NCBI GenBank assembly: GCA_035299505.1
Contig: DATGWL010000101.1
Coordinates: 1 to 64,000 of the forward strand
Reading direction: 5' to 3'
Origin: M3007 sp035299505
GTDB lineage: Bacteria > Bacteroidota > Bacteroidia > Chitinophagales > Saprospiraceae
DNA length: 64,000 nt
This document shows positions 26,328 to 35,902 of the stretch, in pieces; the stretch's first letter is position 1; each line of letters begins with the position of its first letter. The notes beneath the pieces were generated by a model. The model did no database searches. It worked only from the letters and a program-made list of their open reading frames with translations, and was not told the origin of the DNA. The position numbers and the translations under genes were made by a program.

Positions 26328-27440
26328 ATGCGTAATTCCGCACTACTTCTTTTGCTCGCTTTTTTGAGTTTTCAGACACTGTTTGCCCAAAATTACCCGG
26401 AAAACCCTGAGCCCGGCGCTTGTTATATCCGCTGCCCGATTGAAGAAATTTCAGAAATAGAAAAGGTGGTTGTAACCCCTTCCTATTTTGATTACAAGAT
26501 TGTTCCGGCTGTGTACAAAACGGTTGAAGAACAGGTTTTGGTAAAAGAAGCTTCCAAACGTTTCGAATATGTTCCGGCTGTGTACCGTGAAGTAATTGAC
26601 ACCATCCTGGTGGAAGAACCAATCAGTAAGATCACGCTGGTGCCGGTAAAAACGCTCGACACCTTCGATGTCATTGAAATCCAGCCGGCTTTTGCCCGCT
26701 TTGAGTCCCGTCCGGCCTTGGCAGGTTGTAAATCCCTGATTCCAGGCGATTGTGATGTGATTTGTTATGTGGTTTATGATGCTATCAAAAAGGAAATTCC
26801 GGTTCGGAAAATTGCGGCTAAGCCAACTTTTACCCGCGAAACCCAAAAACCGAAATACAAAACCTACAAACGCCGGGAAATCGTAACGCCTGCTACATAC
26901 CGTGAGATTGAAATTCCGGCAGAATATATCACCGTGCAAAAACGTGTACTTGCCAAAGACGAAACGGTGGATTCCTTCCAGGTGAATGCCGTTGTTCGGG
27001 AGGAAGTCATTCAAGTGCGCGACATGCGCAATAGCGGCTCCAGCGATGGCTATGAGTGGCGTAAAATTGATTGCAAACTGCTGGATTACAACGTGTTGCC
27101 AATTTACTATGGTTTCAACAGCGACGTGCTGGATTCCAAAGCCAAAACGGTGATCGACAAAGAACTACTGGCACTTCTGATCAATAAACCTGAAATCCGG
27201 GTTGAGATCAATTCCCATACAGACTCCCGCGCCTCCGACGATTTTAATCTGGACTTATCTGAACGACGTGCCAAAGCTGTGGTTGATTACCTCGTTTCAC
27301 GGGGAATCAAACGCTCCCGAATGGAGTATCATGGCTATGGTGAAACCCAACTCGTGAACCACTGCGGCAACGGCATTGAGTGCACGGAAGAACAGCACGC
27401 CAAAAACAGACGTACTGAGTTCAGGGTACTCCCCAGATAA
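26328..27440 (+). CDS. OmpA-family outer membrane protein with N-terminal repeats
   Basis: A 370-residue exported protein: signal peptide ending at LFAQ, about 210 residues of degenerate repeats of the form P(A/V).Y..V.E.VLV.E.S, and a C-terminal OmpA peptidoglycan-binding domain. That domain shows 'YYGFNSDVLDSKAKTVIDKE', INSHTDSRASDDFNLDLSERRA, and 'GYGETQLVNHC' up to NRRTEFRV. The OmpA domain should bind peptidoglycan; the repeats may reach toward the outer membrane. It lies between tandem caspase copy 3 and the fourth caspase gene (92 bases after its stop), in the same direction, and might anchor these proteins, but that is a guess from location. Confidence 0.9.
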   Translation: MRNSALLLLLAFLSFQTLFAQNYPENPEPGACYIRCPIEEISEIEKVVVTPSYFDYKIVPAVYKTVEEQVLVKEASKRFEYVPAVYREVIDTILVEEPISKITLVPVKTLDTFDVIEIQPAFARFESRPALAGCKSLIPGDCDVICYVVYDAIKKEIPVRKIAAKPTFTRETQKPKYKTYKRREIVTPATYREIEIPAEYITVQKRVLAKDETVDSFQVNAVVREEVIQVRDMRNSGSSDGYEWRKIDCKLLDYNVLPIYYGFNSDVLDSKAKTVIDKELLALLINKPEIRVEINSHTDSRASDDFNLDLSERRAKAVVDYLVSRGIKRSRMEYHGYGETQLVNHCGNGIECTEEQHAKNRRTEFRVLPR

Positions 27441-27532
27441 GGGTCATCAGCAATCTACGCTCAATTTAATCAATCCATAAGGTGCCTGTGCCTTGTGCAG
27501 GTAATGTATTGTCACTATGTCACATTCAGCAT

Positions 27533-30500
27533 ATGAGAAAAACATTTGGATTGATCGCGCTAGGTTGCCTGTGGTGTTTGCCCGTCAGCTATGCTCAGGA
27601 ACAAAATGCCGAACTGGTGATTCCGATAGGACACACAGATGGTATTACCTCCGTTGATGTGTCTCCGGACGGCCGTTACTGGGTAACCGGAAGTCTGGAC
27701 CAAACCCTTAAGCTCTGGGATTGGAATGAAATGGAAATCCGAACCTTGTCGGGCCATTTGAAAAATGTGCTTTCTGTAGCCTTTTCTCCCAAAAATGAAT
27801 CGGACCCCGAAGGCGGCCGCTATATTCTGAGTGGCAGCTCAGACAGAAGCGCCATCCTGTGGGACCGCAATGGTGTGCAGTTAGCCAAGTATTTTGAGGA
27901 AAAACAGGATGTAGTTGCAGTAGCATTTGCGCCGGGCGCTCCTGAAGTGCTGGTGGGGTTGCGTAACGGATTGATCCTGATTCTCAACATGCAACTCAAG
28001 GAAATTCGTCGGTACCAATATCCCGGGGAGGAACTTTACACGGCTATGTATTCGCCGGATGGACTCTTCATCGCTGCCACCGGGAAAGGGAAGCATACCG
28101 TACTGTGGAAGCGCAGCGGCTCTATCTCACCTGTGCATACATTTGGCTCAGCCCAGCCTATAACCTGCCTAAATTTCAGTCAAAGCAGCCAAACGTTGGT
28201 TACCGGCTCTGAAGATGGAACCGTTACGCTCTGGAAAATCAGCGGTGAAAAAGTTCGCTCCTACCAAACTGGCCAGTCTGTACGCTCCGTAGCCATTTCT
28301 TCGGACGGAGAAACTGTTTTAGCCGGTACCATAGATGGTAATCTTTGGATTTGGACATCTCAAAGTCAGGAACCTGTTCAAATTCGTAGTTTCAAAAGGG
28401 AGCTAAGTACCCTCCGATTTACCCCTGACGGCCGCTTTATTGTTTGTGCGAGTACCACAGATAATCGCGTCCATATCAGGCAGTTGAATGGTAAAATTTT
28501 CAAGCAACTCAGAGGATATACCAGCGCCGTCAAAGCCCTGGCTTTGTCTCCGGACGGCTCATCTCTTTTGGTGGCTCATGCGGATTCCACCGCCAAAATA
28601 TGGGATATGAGGCGCCTGACGGTCAAGAACTTCGATTATCCGGGGCAGTTGGAAACAGTAGCTTTTTCACCGCCCACTCCAACCGATTCTATCGGCGGGC
28701 GGTTTATCCTGACGGGCTGCGAAGACCGGTTATGCCGATTGCAGAATGTTCAGGATCAGACCACTATACAGATACCCAGGGGTAACCAGGCTGTTTTTTC
28801 TGAAGATGGCCAGTACATTCTGACCGGAAACTCAGATGGCGCCGCACAATGTTGGCAAGTGGATACCAGAACCCTGGAACCTCTGGAACACACAGAAAGA
28901 AACGTTACGGCAATTGCTTTTTCTGAAGCGCCCGGCGCCAGGGCATTTGCCATTGGCAGCAGGGATGGCCGGGTAGTGTTTTGGGATTCACTTGGCGCCA
29001 CTCCGGCTACCATTACCATAACAAATGGCGTATTCAGCGTCAGCTCCATGGCTTTTTCCAGCGATGGTCGTTACCTGGCTTGCGGATTGAAAGGAGGCTC
29101 CACCAAGGTGGTAGACCTTACCACTAAAACAGTGATAAAATCGAGTCAATCGCAAGGTTTGAGTAATATCGATGCTATTGCTTTTTTCCCGGATAAACCC
29201 AATAGCCAATCCCGAACTCAGGTAATTCTGCGCGCGGCAGGTAATGATGTAGAAATCTGGCACACTAAAACTGGCGCTGTAAATAAGTTTAAGGGGCATA
29301 TTTCAGCGGTAACCTCGGTGGCATTCTCTTCTGACGGCGCCACGATATTTTCAGGCAGTCAGGACGGCACAGTCAAATTATGGGATGCCTACACTCAAAA
29401 GGAACTCGCAACCCTGGCCTCCATAGGAGCTACTGATTGGGCCGTAACTGCACCTTCCGGGCTGTATGATGCCTCCAACAATGCCATGAAATTGATGCAT
29501 TATGCTGTGGGAATGGATGTGGTGGTTTTGCGCCAGCTCAAAGAGCGCTATTGGGAGCCTGGATTGCTGGCTAAAATCATGGGCTTTACTCAGGATACTG
29601 TAAGAGCCATAGCCAAATTCGACTCTGTTGCTTTATTTCCTACCGCTCAATTGAAGATTACTGATGAAAAACTGGAGATCACGCTTTCAGAGCGAAGCGG
29701 CGGAAATGGTAAGTTAAGTCTTATCATCAATGGCAAACGGGTGGCCTCTGACATCAATCCGCCAGATCCGGCTACCGGAAAACGATTGCTCAAAATACCG
29801 CCTGTGAACCTGACGCAGTATATCCGCTTAATGCGCTCAGACACAACCAATACAGTGGGGGTTATTACATACAACCGCGATAACACCCTGAGAAGTCAAA
29901 CCTTTGAAGTGCCGTATGAGGTAATAAAATCCAGAGGAGAAGCTGGCAACACCAACACCCCCTCAACACCCCAGGGCTCAGATTGCAGATCTTCCAAGCA
30001 GCATATTTTCCTGATAGTAGTAGGCACCTCCCGTTATCAGGACACGACGCAAAACCTGGTATACCCGGATCAGGATGCTGCGGCGATTGCAGAAGCGCTT
30101 ACTGCAACCGGAATTGCCATGTTGGGTGAGGCTAATGTGCATACAAGGTTGTACACAACTAATAAAACAGATAAATCCTATGCCAGCAAAGCCAATATTG
30201 CCGAAGGTTTTCAGGAGGTAGCGCAGTTGGCAACACCATGCGATTTGGTTATCGTGTACTTTTCAGGTCATGGATCAACCTGGGGAGTGGAAGGCAAACG
30301 CTCCAGTTTCTACTACCTGACCACCGGGATCTCTTCCGCAAAACTGCGCGATGAAGGTATTCGAAAAGCCCATGCCATTTCAGATGAAGAGTTGGAAAGG
30401 TGGTTAACAGCCATACCTGCACAGAAACAGGTATTAATCCTGGATGCCTGCAACTCCGGGAAAGCCGTGGAAAACCTGAAAGGCATCGGGAAGCGAGATT

Positions 30501-31165
30501 TGAATTCAACTCAGGCCATTGCCATGGGCTTGCTGAACGACCGAACCGGTGCCTTTATCCTGACAGGCAGTATGGCAGATCAATTGAGTTGGGAGGCCAG
30601 CAAATATGGACAGGGATTATTAACCTACAGCTTGCTTCGGGGCATCAGCGGACCCGGCTTGCTCGATGGGAAATTGGTGGATGTGATCAGATTGTTTAAT
30701 TTCGCTATTGAGGAGGTGCCCAGATTGGCACAATCCATAGGCCAGACACAAACACCAGTGCCCAAATATGAAGGCTCCAGTTTCCCAATCGGAATTCTCG
30801 GTCCAAATGTGAAAATCAATATTCCGGAAGCTAAACCGGTATTCATTCAGAGCCAATTCCAGATGCGCGGATTTTTCCTGGACACCCTCCAGTTGGCTCA
30901 GGCACTGAACGATAAGATGTATGAGGAGCGGTTAAAAGGAAAAAACGCCAGACTGGTTTACTACCATACCGCAGAAGTATTGCCAGACAGTTACCGCGTT
31001 GTGGGCGATTATGCCTTGGATGGTAATACCGTTACCGTACAGGGCCGGTTGTTCAAGGGCAGCAAACCTGTAGGTGAACCATTTGAATTTAGTGGTAAAA
31101 AAGACATGAAATTACTGGTTAGTAACCTTTTAAAGCTGGTTTTCGAACGTATACCATCACCTTAA
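27533..31165 (+). CDS. Exported WD40-caspase protein, diverged copy 4
   Basis: A 1,210-residue paralogue. The ATG at 27533 starts the signal peptide (MRKTFGLIALGCLWCLPVSYAQ); the frame extends 17 codons upstream without similarity. WD40 repeats run to about residue 620, then 'TDWAVTAPSGLYDASNNAMK', a beta region, and a caspase domain with His913 (FSGHGS) and Cys973 (LDACNSG), again 60 residues apart. The C-terminal domain is recognisable (LVYYHTAEVLPDSYRVVGDY), but it is the most diverged of the four and lacks the 36-base identical block. It is 11 bases upstream of the HExxH metallopeptidase gene, so the two are almost certainly co-expressed. Confidence 0.9.
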   Translation: MRKTFGLIALGCLWCLPVSYAQEQNAELVIPIGHTDGITSVDVSPDGRYWVTGSLDQTLKLWDWNEMEIRTLSGHLKNVLSVAFSPKNESDPEGGRYILSGSSDRSAILWDRNGVQLAKYFEEKQDVVAVAFAPGAPEVLVGLRNGLILILNMQLKEIRRYQYPGEELYTAMYSPDGLFIAATGKGKHTVLWKRSGSISPVHTFGSAQPITCLNFSQSSQTLVTGSEDGTVTLWKISGEKVRSYQTGQSVRSVAISSDGETVLAGTIDGNLWIWTSQSQEPVQIRSFKRELSTLRFTPDGRFIVCASTTDNRVHIRQLNGKIFKQLRGYTSAVKALALSPDGSSLLVAHADSTAKIWDMRRLTVKNFDYPGQLETVAFSPPTPTDSIGGRFILTGCEDRLCRLQNVQDQTTIQIPRGNQAVFSEDGQYILTGNSDGAAQCWQVDTRTLEPLEHTERNVTAIAFSEAPGARAFAIGSRDGRVVFWDSLGATPATITITNGVFSVSSMAFSSDGRYLACGLKGGSTKVVDLTTKTVIKSSQSQGLSNIDAIAFFPDKPNSQSRTQVILRAAGNDVEIWHTKTGAVNKFKGHISAVTSVAFSSDGATIFSGSQDGTVKLWDAYTQKELATLASIGATDWAVTAPSGLYDASNNAMKLMHYAVGMDVVVLRQLKERYWEPGLLAKIMGFTQDTVRAIAKFDSVALFPTAQLKITDEKLEITLSERSGGNGKLSLIINGKRVASDINPPDPATGKRLLKIPPVNLTQYIRLMRSDTTNTVGVITYNRDNTLRSQTFEVPYEVIKSRGEAGNTNTPSTPQGSDCRSSKQHIFLIVVGTSRYQDTTQNLVYPDQDAAAIAEALTATGIAMLGEANVHTRLYTTNKTDKSYASKANIAEGFQEVAQLATPCDLVIVYFSGHGSTWGVEGKRSSFYYLTTGISSAKLRDEGIRKAHAISDEELERWLTAIPAQKQVLILDACNSGKAVENLKGIGKRDLNSTQAIAMGLLNDRTGAFILTGSMADQLSWEASKYGQGLLTYSLLRGISGPGLLDGKLVDVIRLFNFAIEEVPRLAQSIGQTQTPVPKYEGSSFPIGILGPNVKINIPEAKPVFIQSQFQMRGFFLDTLQLAQALNDKMYEERLKGKNARLVYYHTAEVLPDSYRVVGDYALDGNTVTVQGRLFKGSKPVGEPFEFSGKKDMKLLVSNLLKLVFERIPSP

Positions 31166-31176
31166 CTTTTACGCCA

Positions 31177-32889
31177 ATGAAAAAAACAATCTTCTTTTTG
31201 CTACTGTGTATTCCTGGAATCAATGTATTTGCCCAAAAGGGCAGCTGGGGCGAATTTCCCATGGTTCCGGTGAAGTCTTTTTCTGCAAGGGCTACTGAAA
31301 GCGGTAAAATCAAGAATACTCCTGAACATGCACAGGCATTAAAAGTCTATGAACGTCTTTGCGAAGCCCGGGGTGATTACCGTTACCCTGTACCGGAGTT
31401 TTACCTCACGCCAAAGGAATTGGTGGCCGAAATAGCCTACGATGCCATTCCTACCATTTATCTGGGAGTAAAAGCCTACCAGGTATGCCAGTCTTTTGGC
31501 GATCAGGCTGATGCGGCCATGGCATTTTTGCTGGGGCATGAGTTGACTCACTATTATGAAAAGCATGCCTGGCGCAAAAGCTTCGCTTCCAACCATCATG
31601 ATTTGGGTATTTCCCAACAACTGGATGAACTGTTTCAGGAAATGCTCAAGGAGGCAGGTCAAGGAAAAATGCGCAATAAACTGATGCGCTTTGACACACT
31701 CATGCTCCAGTATGATGAAGTGTCTATGGAGACACAATGCGATTATCTGGGCGGATTTTTGGCTTATTCTGCCGGATATGGCGCCTTTACCCAGGGCGAT
31801 AGCCTAATCCGACGTTTATACAGAGCCTTCAGTCTTGATCCAGATTTGCCCGGTTATGTGAGTCTCTCAGAACGGGAAAAACTCAGTAACAAATCAGCCC
31901 GAAAATTACAAGATTTGGTGGAGGTGTTCGAAATGGCCAATTGGTTGACTACCGTTGGATTGTATGAAGAAGCCTACAGGTATTACAGGCTTGTTTTGAG
32001 TGAGTATCAAAGCAGGGAGATATTCAATAATGTGGGTGCAACGGCTATGCTGCAGGCACTCAAACTCTTTTCTGCTGATGAGTTGACGTATCGCTACCCG
32101 GTTCAATTGGATTTAGAAATGGCCAACAGCAGGGGCGAAGAGGAGGAAAAATTGCGCAAAAAGCTTTTGGAGCAGGCTCTGTTGCATTTTGATGCAGCTA
32201 TCAGTCTTGATCCCAAATATGCGCCCGCGTATGTGAATAAAGCATGTGCGCTTGCCTTATTGGGCGATCCGGTCAGGGCCACCTATTATGCCGATGTAGA
32301 GGCCAGGCAAGCCGCCGTTGGAAAATATGCAGCTAATTTGCCAATGGTTGAAGTCATTTTGGGCATTCTGGAAGCCAAAAATGGCGCGGATGGCGAGCAA
32401 AAAGCCAGGGCGCGTTTTGAATTGGCTATGAAAACCGATAAAAGCGGATTGGCGGCTTATAACCTGGCGGTGCTTAACAAAAAACCGCTCCCGGAGGACA
32501 CACCTGCGAATACCGGTTTTTTTGAGGACGAAAGCATTGATGGCCAAAGCCCGTTTTCCATCGTGTTCCCTGAGATAGATAAGTCAATGCAAATTGATAA
32601 TGTGCTCAAATTCACGCAAAACACCGCCATGACAGAACATTCCAGGTTGTACGTTAACTCTAAAAATGGCAAAACAAGCGTACTTTTCCAGGCTACCAGG
32701 CCTGTTTATACAGGTGAAACTGCACGGGGAATCAAAAGGGGCAGCACCCGGCAAATGGTTATCCAGCAATACGGCAAACCCCAGCAGGTTATTTATACCC
32801 CTACTGGTCAACTACTCAGATATGCCGAAGTTATTTTTGTGATGAAGGAAGATTTGGTGGAACGTTGGGTTTTGTACGCAGTCAAGTAA
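31177..32889 (+). CDS. Exported M48-like metallopeptidase with TPR and C-terminal BamE-like domain, copy A
   Basis: A 570-residue protein with a signal peptide ending at VFAQ. The zinc motif is HELTHYYEKH (His121, Glu122, His125), and a third-ligand motif of the ExxxD type, ETQCDYLGGF (Glu185), follows at the spacing seen in M48 peptidases. TPR-like helices occupy roughly residues 240-430 (for example DPKYAPAYVNKACALALLGD). The last 70 residues (RGIKRGSTRQMVIQQYGKPQ) resemble the small BamE/SmpA-like sandwich. Together these suggest an outer-membrane-associated protease or quality-control factor like BepA, which also joins M48 and TPR parts; the resemblance is architectural only. It is co-transcribed with caspase copy 4 and is a paralogue of the gene at 36853. 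Confidence 0.85.
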   Translation: MKKTIFFLLLCIPGINVFAQKGSWGEFPMVPVKSFSARATESGKIKNTPEHAQALKVYERLCEARGDYRYPVPEFYLTPKELVAEIAYDAIPTIYLGVKAYQVCQSFGDQADAAMAFLLGHELTHYYEKHAWRKSFASNHHDLGISQQLDELFQEMLKEAGQGKMRNKLMRFDTLMLQYDEVSMETQCDYLGGFLAYSAGYGAFTQGDSLIRRLYRAFSLDPDLPGYVSLSEREKLSNKSARKLQDLVEVFEMANWLTTVGLYEEAYRYYRLVLSEYQSREIFNNVGATAMLQALKLFSADELTYRYPVQLDLEMANSRGEEEEKLRKKLLEQALLHFDAAISLDPKYAPAYVNKACALALLGDPVRATYYADVEARQAAVGKYAANLPMVEVILGILEAKNGADGEQKARARFELAMKTDKSGLAAYNLAVLNKKPLPEDTPANTGFFEDESIDGQSPFSIVFPEIDKSMQIDNVLKFTQNTAMTEHSRLYVNSKNGKTSVLFQATRPVYTGETARGIKRGSTRQMVIQQYGKPQQVIYTPTGQLLRYAEVIFVMKEDLVERWVLYAVK

Positions 32890-32894
32890 ATTCA

Positions 32895-34475
32895 CTAATT
32901 ATCCGAGCCGGAAAGATTGAACGAAACCCCCAGATAGTACCCCAACTCGTAAACGGTGGTCGTTGGGGCAATGTTCCCGTCGGATACATAAGTGTCGCCA
33001 ACCCGATAGCCCTGTGACAAGCGTTCGGAGCGGCCACCCATCAGTCCGGCATTCAATACAATCCGTTCTCCCTTGCCAAACATCATGCTTGGACCCAGGA
33101 AAAAGGAAATGGATTGCAGGTTTTCGCCACCGCCCAATGGAAACCCAATGCCAAAAGAGCCAGCCACGGTTACATTTCGGCGGCTTGGGGCATAAAAATG
33201 TACAAAGGAAGTCATCACTGGCACAAAGGCGTCTTTGTCGCTTGATTGAATAACAGAATCCCGCAGGAAAAAGGATTGCGGGCGGTTGAAAAACTGTCCA
33301 AAATTCAAACCAACACTGGCTTTAATGCGCATACCGCCATAAACACTCACAGATACTGGAGTCAGTTCAACGGGGTTAATGCCCTTATTTTGCAGGGAGT
33401 CTACAGGCGACAGCTTGATTTTTACCTGAAGTTTTTCGCCGCCGGCGGTGAGCCGATAGTTCTTTGAGAAAGTATTGTTGTTCAACTCCATATAAGTTGT
33501 TCGGAGTTCCGATAAGGCTTTGGCATCCAGCACTGGAAGTTCTGTGATTTTAGCTTCCAGCATATCTGCATTTTGCTGGTAGCTTTCCATTTTGGCTTTA
33601 GCTGCGGTAACGAAGGCATCGGCCGTGGTTTTGAACTCATCCAAGTTGCTTTCCGGAAAGTTGAACTGATCAAAGTCATTTAAAAGCAAGTCGCAGGAGC
33701 CGGTGGTGGTGGCGTATTTGTCTGCTTTTTTTCGGTAGTCCTGAATGGATTTAGGCAGTTCGGTTTGGGTGTCAGCAATTTTAAGTACCTGGTTTAAATC
33801 AATTTTGGAAGGATCTTTTTCCAGAAAAATCCGCTCCATATATTCGCTGGTCATGCGTTTGATTTGTGCAGGTTCCAGATATGGATTGAATCTTATGTGG
33901 TTAATTTCCTGAACGGCGAATACCTGAAGTCGCTGCGCATTAACCTTTTGCTGAACCTGCTCCTGCAAAGTTTTGAGTTCGTTGTCTAACTGAAATAACT
34001 GATCCTTGGAGCGATTAAAATCCACTTCCAGTTTTTTCAACTTGGCAACTTTTTCCAGACGAGCCCTTTCTTCCTCCGTTTTGGTAAAACCGCTGCCTTC
34101 AGATAAGTCTTCACCGGAAAGTGAAGGGAAAAATTTAAAAGCGCCCATCATTTGGTCGCCACCTTTAAACAAAAACTGAAGTGGTGAGCCGCCAGATCCG
34201 GACAGCATACTGAGCGGACTACCTGGTGTTACAGAAGCCACAGGTATTTCTTCCTTTTCCACCTCAATGGCCACGTTGTATAAATAATTGTTGTAATTGT
34301 CTACGTGTAGCACCAAATCCTCCCCTTTTCGGATATTTGGGGCATTTACCGGTTTGCCGTTCTGGAGGAAGTAAACGGAATCGCGAAAAACATTGTAATG
34401 AACGTGAAGTTTCTGCGCATCAATTCCTTGTGAAAGCAAAAAAAGCAACAAAATGCTTAAGGTTTTAGGCAACAT
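32895..34475 (-). CDS. Exported coiled-coil protein with probable C-terminal beta-barrel, unknown
   Basis: A 526-residue protein with a signal peptide ending at GIDAQ. An N-terminal beta domain (HVHYNVFRDSVYFLQNGKPV) contains the patch DNYNNYLYNVAIEVEKEE. A Gly/Ser-rich stretch and a coiled coil (about residues 135-190) follow, and the C-terminal 190 residues alternate short strands with aromatic ends (SISFFLGPSMMFGKGERIVL, YELGYYLGVSFNLSGSDN) like an outer membrane barrel. I do not recognise a family. It is the only minus-strand gene within the plus-strand run from 26.3 to 39.5 kb, and it converges on the metallopeptidase gene with only five bases between the stops. An envelope scaffold or porin-like role is possible. 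Confidence 0.7.
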   Translation of the reverse strand: MLPKTLSILLLFLLSQGIDAQKLHVHYNVFRDSVYFLQNGKPVNAPNIRKGEDLVLHVDNYNNYLYNVAIEVEKEEIPVASVTPGSPLSMLSGSGGSPLQFLFKGGDQMMGAFKFFPSLSGEDLSEGSGFTKTEEERARLEKVAKLKKLEVDFNRSKDQLFQLDNELKTLQEQVQQKVNAQRLQVFAVQEINHIRFNPYLEPAQIKRMTSEYMERIFLEKDPSKIDLNQVLKIADTQTELPKSIQDYRKKADKYATTTGSCDLLLNDFDQFNFPESNLDEFKTTADAFVTAAKAKMESYQQNADMLEAKITELPVLDAKALSELRTTYMELNNNTFSKNYRLTAGGEKLQVKIKLSPVDSLQNKGINPVELTPVSVSVYGGMRIKASVGLNFGQFFNRPQSFFLRDSVIQSSDKDAFVPVMTSFVHFYAPSRRNVTVAGSFGIGFPLGGGENLQSISFFLGPSMMFGKGERIVLNAGLMGGRSERLSQGYRVGDTYVSDGNIAPTTTVYELGYYLGVSFNLSGSDN

Positions 34476-34576
34476 AAGATTGTTTTTGTGGTAAAACTAC
34501 GCTAAAAGATTTAACATTTACCCAAATGTAAATTCTTTTTATACCTTTCCGCACCTCCTGACCGGACCCAATATTC

Positions 34577-35875
34577 ATGCTGAGACGCATCATTTTTCCG
34601 CACAGTCTGATACTCACTTTCCTGATGTTCGCACTCATCTGGATATTGGATGTGATACGGATAAACCTGCACTTCCTAAATCCCTTCAACGAGTCTATCA
34701 GGGATTATCAAATTACCGATATTGTTTATTCCCGCCTCAGGGAAAAAAGAATTGCTGTCGACAATCGCATTGTGATGGTCAATACCGGTCAGCCTTCGCG
34801 GGATACCCTGGCCCTGTTGGTCAACCGCATCAGAGAAGCAGGCGCTAAAGTCATTGCCATTGATATCATGCTGGAGGAGCGAAAAAATCCGGCTACAGAT
34901 TCTATTTTGCTGAACAGCCTGACCAGCATGGAAAAAGTAGTGCTGGCTATGGAAATAGATGGCGTTAACGATGAAACGGGCGTTTTTTCCATTCAAAAGA
35001 GCTGTAATCCATACTTCTGCGATAATGTCTATTCCGGCTTTATAAACTTCATTACCAACGATACCAGTACAGTCAGAATTTTTAGTCCCAAAGAAATGAC
35101 TTCTACCGGCGAATGTCTCTCTTTTCCGGTACAAGCTGCCCGACTGTATGATCCGGAGGCAGCAGATCGGTTGTTTAAACGAGGAAACAAGGTGGAGGAG
35201 ATTTACTATTTCGGTAATGAGGATCAGTTTGTGCAATGCGAACAAAATGATATACTGGATACCACCAGGAACCTGCAGGGCATACTGAAAGATAAAATTG
35301 TACTCATTGGCTTTTTACCCATCGATTCCTGGGATAAACCTATGCGGGACAGGCATTACACGCCGTTGAATGCCAGGTACACCGGGCGTAATACTCCAGA
35401 TATGTACGGCATTGTTATTCATGCCAACATTATCCGGATGATTCTTGATAATACCTATGTTATTGAGCCATCCTGGGGCCTTAACCTGTTGTTGACATTT
35501 TTAATATGCTATTTTAATATACATTTGTACTATCAAATATTTCGCCGGGTGAATGTCCCATATCACTTCATTACCCGTTTTCTGCAAATCGGCGAAACCG
35601 TCATCCTCTTCTTTCTGGTTGCGTTGCTGTTTCATTTTTACCGCATCAAAATTGATGCAGGGTATTGGATTACAGCCTTGTTGCTGACATTTGATGCTGT
35701 TAAGTTTTACGATAATGGTATTAAAAAGCGCATTCCGCTTTTTAACAAAATTCCCTACGAATTGCCTCTGCCGGCTAAAAAGAAAAAAGCGCAGGCCGAA
35801 AAAGCCTCAGCTGAAAAAAAATCGGAAGAAACTCCGGATGTTGTCAAATCTGATAATCATCCTTCTGAAAAATAA
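34577..35875 (+). CDS. CHASE2-domain membrane sensor without output domain
   Basis: A 432-residue membrane protein: one N-terminal transmembrane helix (residues 8-27), an extracytoplasmic CHASE2 domain (about 45-290), three transmembrane helices (about 296-390), and a short Lys/Glu-rich cytoplasmic tail. CHASE2 hallmarks are 'IVMVNTGQPSRDTLALLVNR', 'GAKVIAIDIMLEE' and 'LKDKIVLIGFLP' plus 'TPDMYGIVIHANIIRMIL'. In most bacteria CHASE2 feeds a kinase, cyclase or phosphodiesterase; here the chain ends after the membrane segments, so any signal must pass to a partner. It leads a tight operon with a FecR-like protein (27 bases), a metallopeptidase (2 bases) and a second FecR-like protein (29 bases). 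Confidence 0.9.
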   Translation: MLRRIIFPHSLILTFLMFALIWILDVIRINLHFLNPFNESIRDYQITDIVYSRLREKRIAVDNRIVMVNTGQPSRDTLALLVNRIREAGAKVIAIDIMLEERKNPATDSILLNSLTSMEKVVLAMEIDGVNDETGVFSIQKSCNPYFCDNVYSGFINFITNDTSTVRIFSPKEMTSTGECLSFPVQAARLYDPEAADRLFKRGNKVEEIYYFGNEDQFVQCEQNDILDTTRNLQGILKDKIVLIGFLPIDSWDKPMRDRHYTPLNARYTGRNTPDMYGIVIHANIIRMILDNTYVIEPSWGLNLLLTFLICYFNIHLYYQIFRRVNVPYHFITRFLQIGETVILFFLVALLFHFYRIKIDAGYWITALLLTFDAVKFYDNGIKKRIPLFNKIPYELPLPAKKKKAQAEKASAEKKSEETPDVVKSDNHPSEK

Positions 35876-35902
35876 AGCATTCAAACAAAGCGAATCAATA
35901 CT

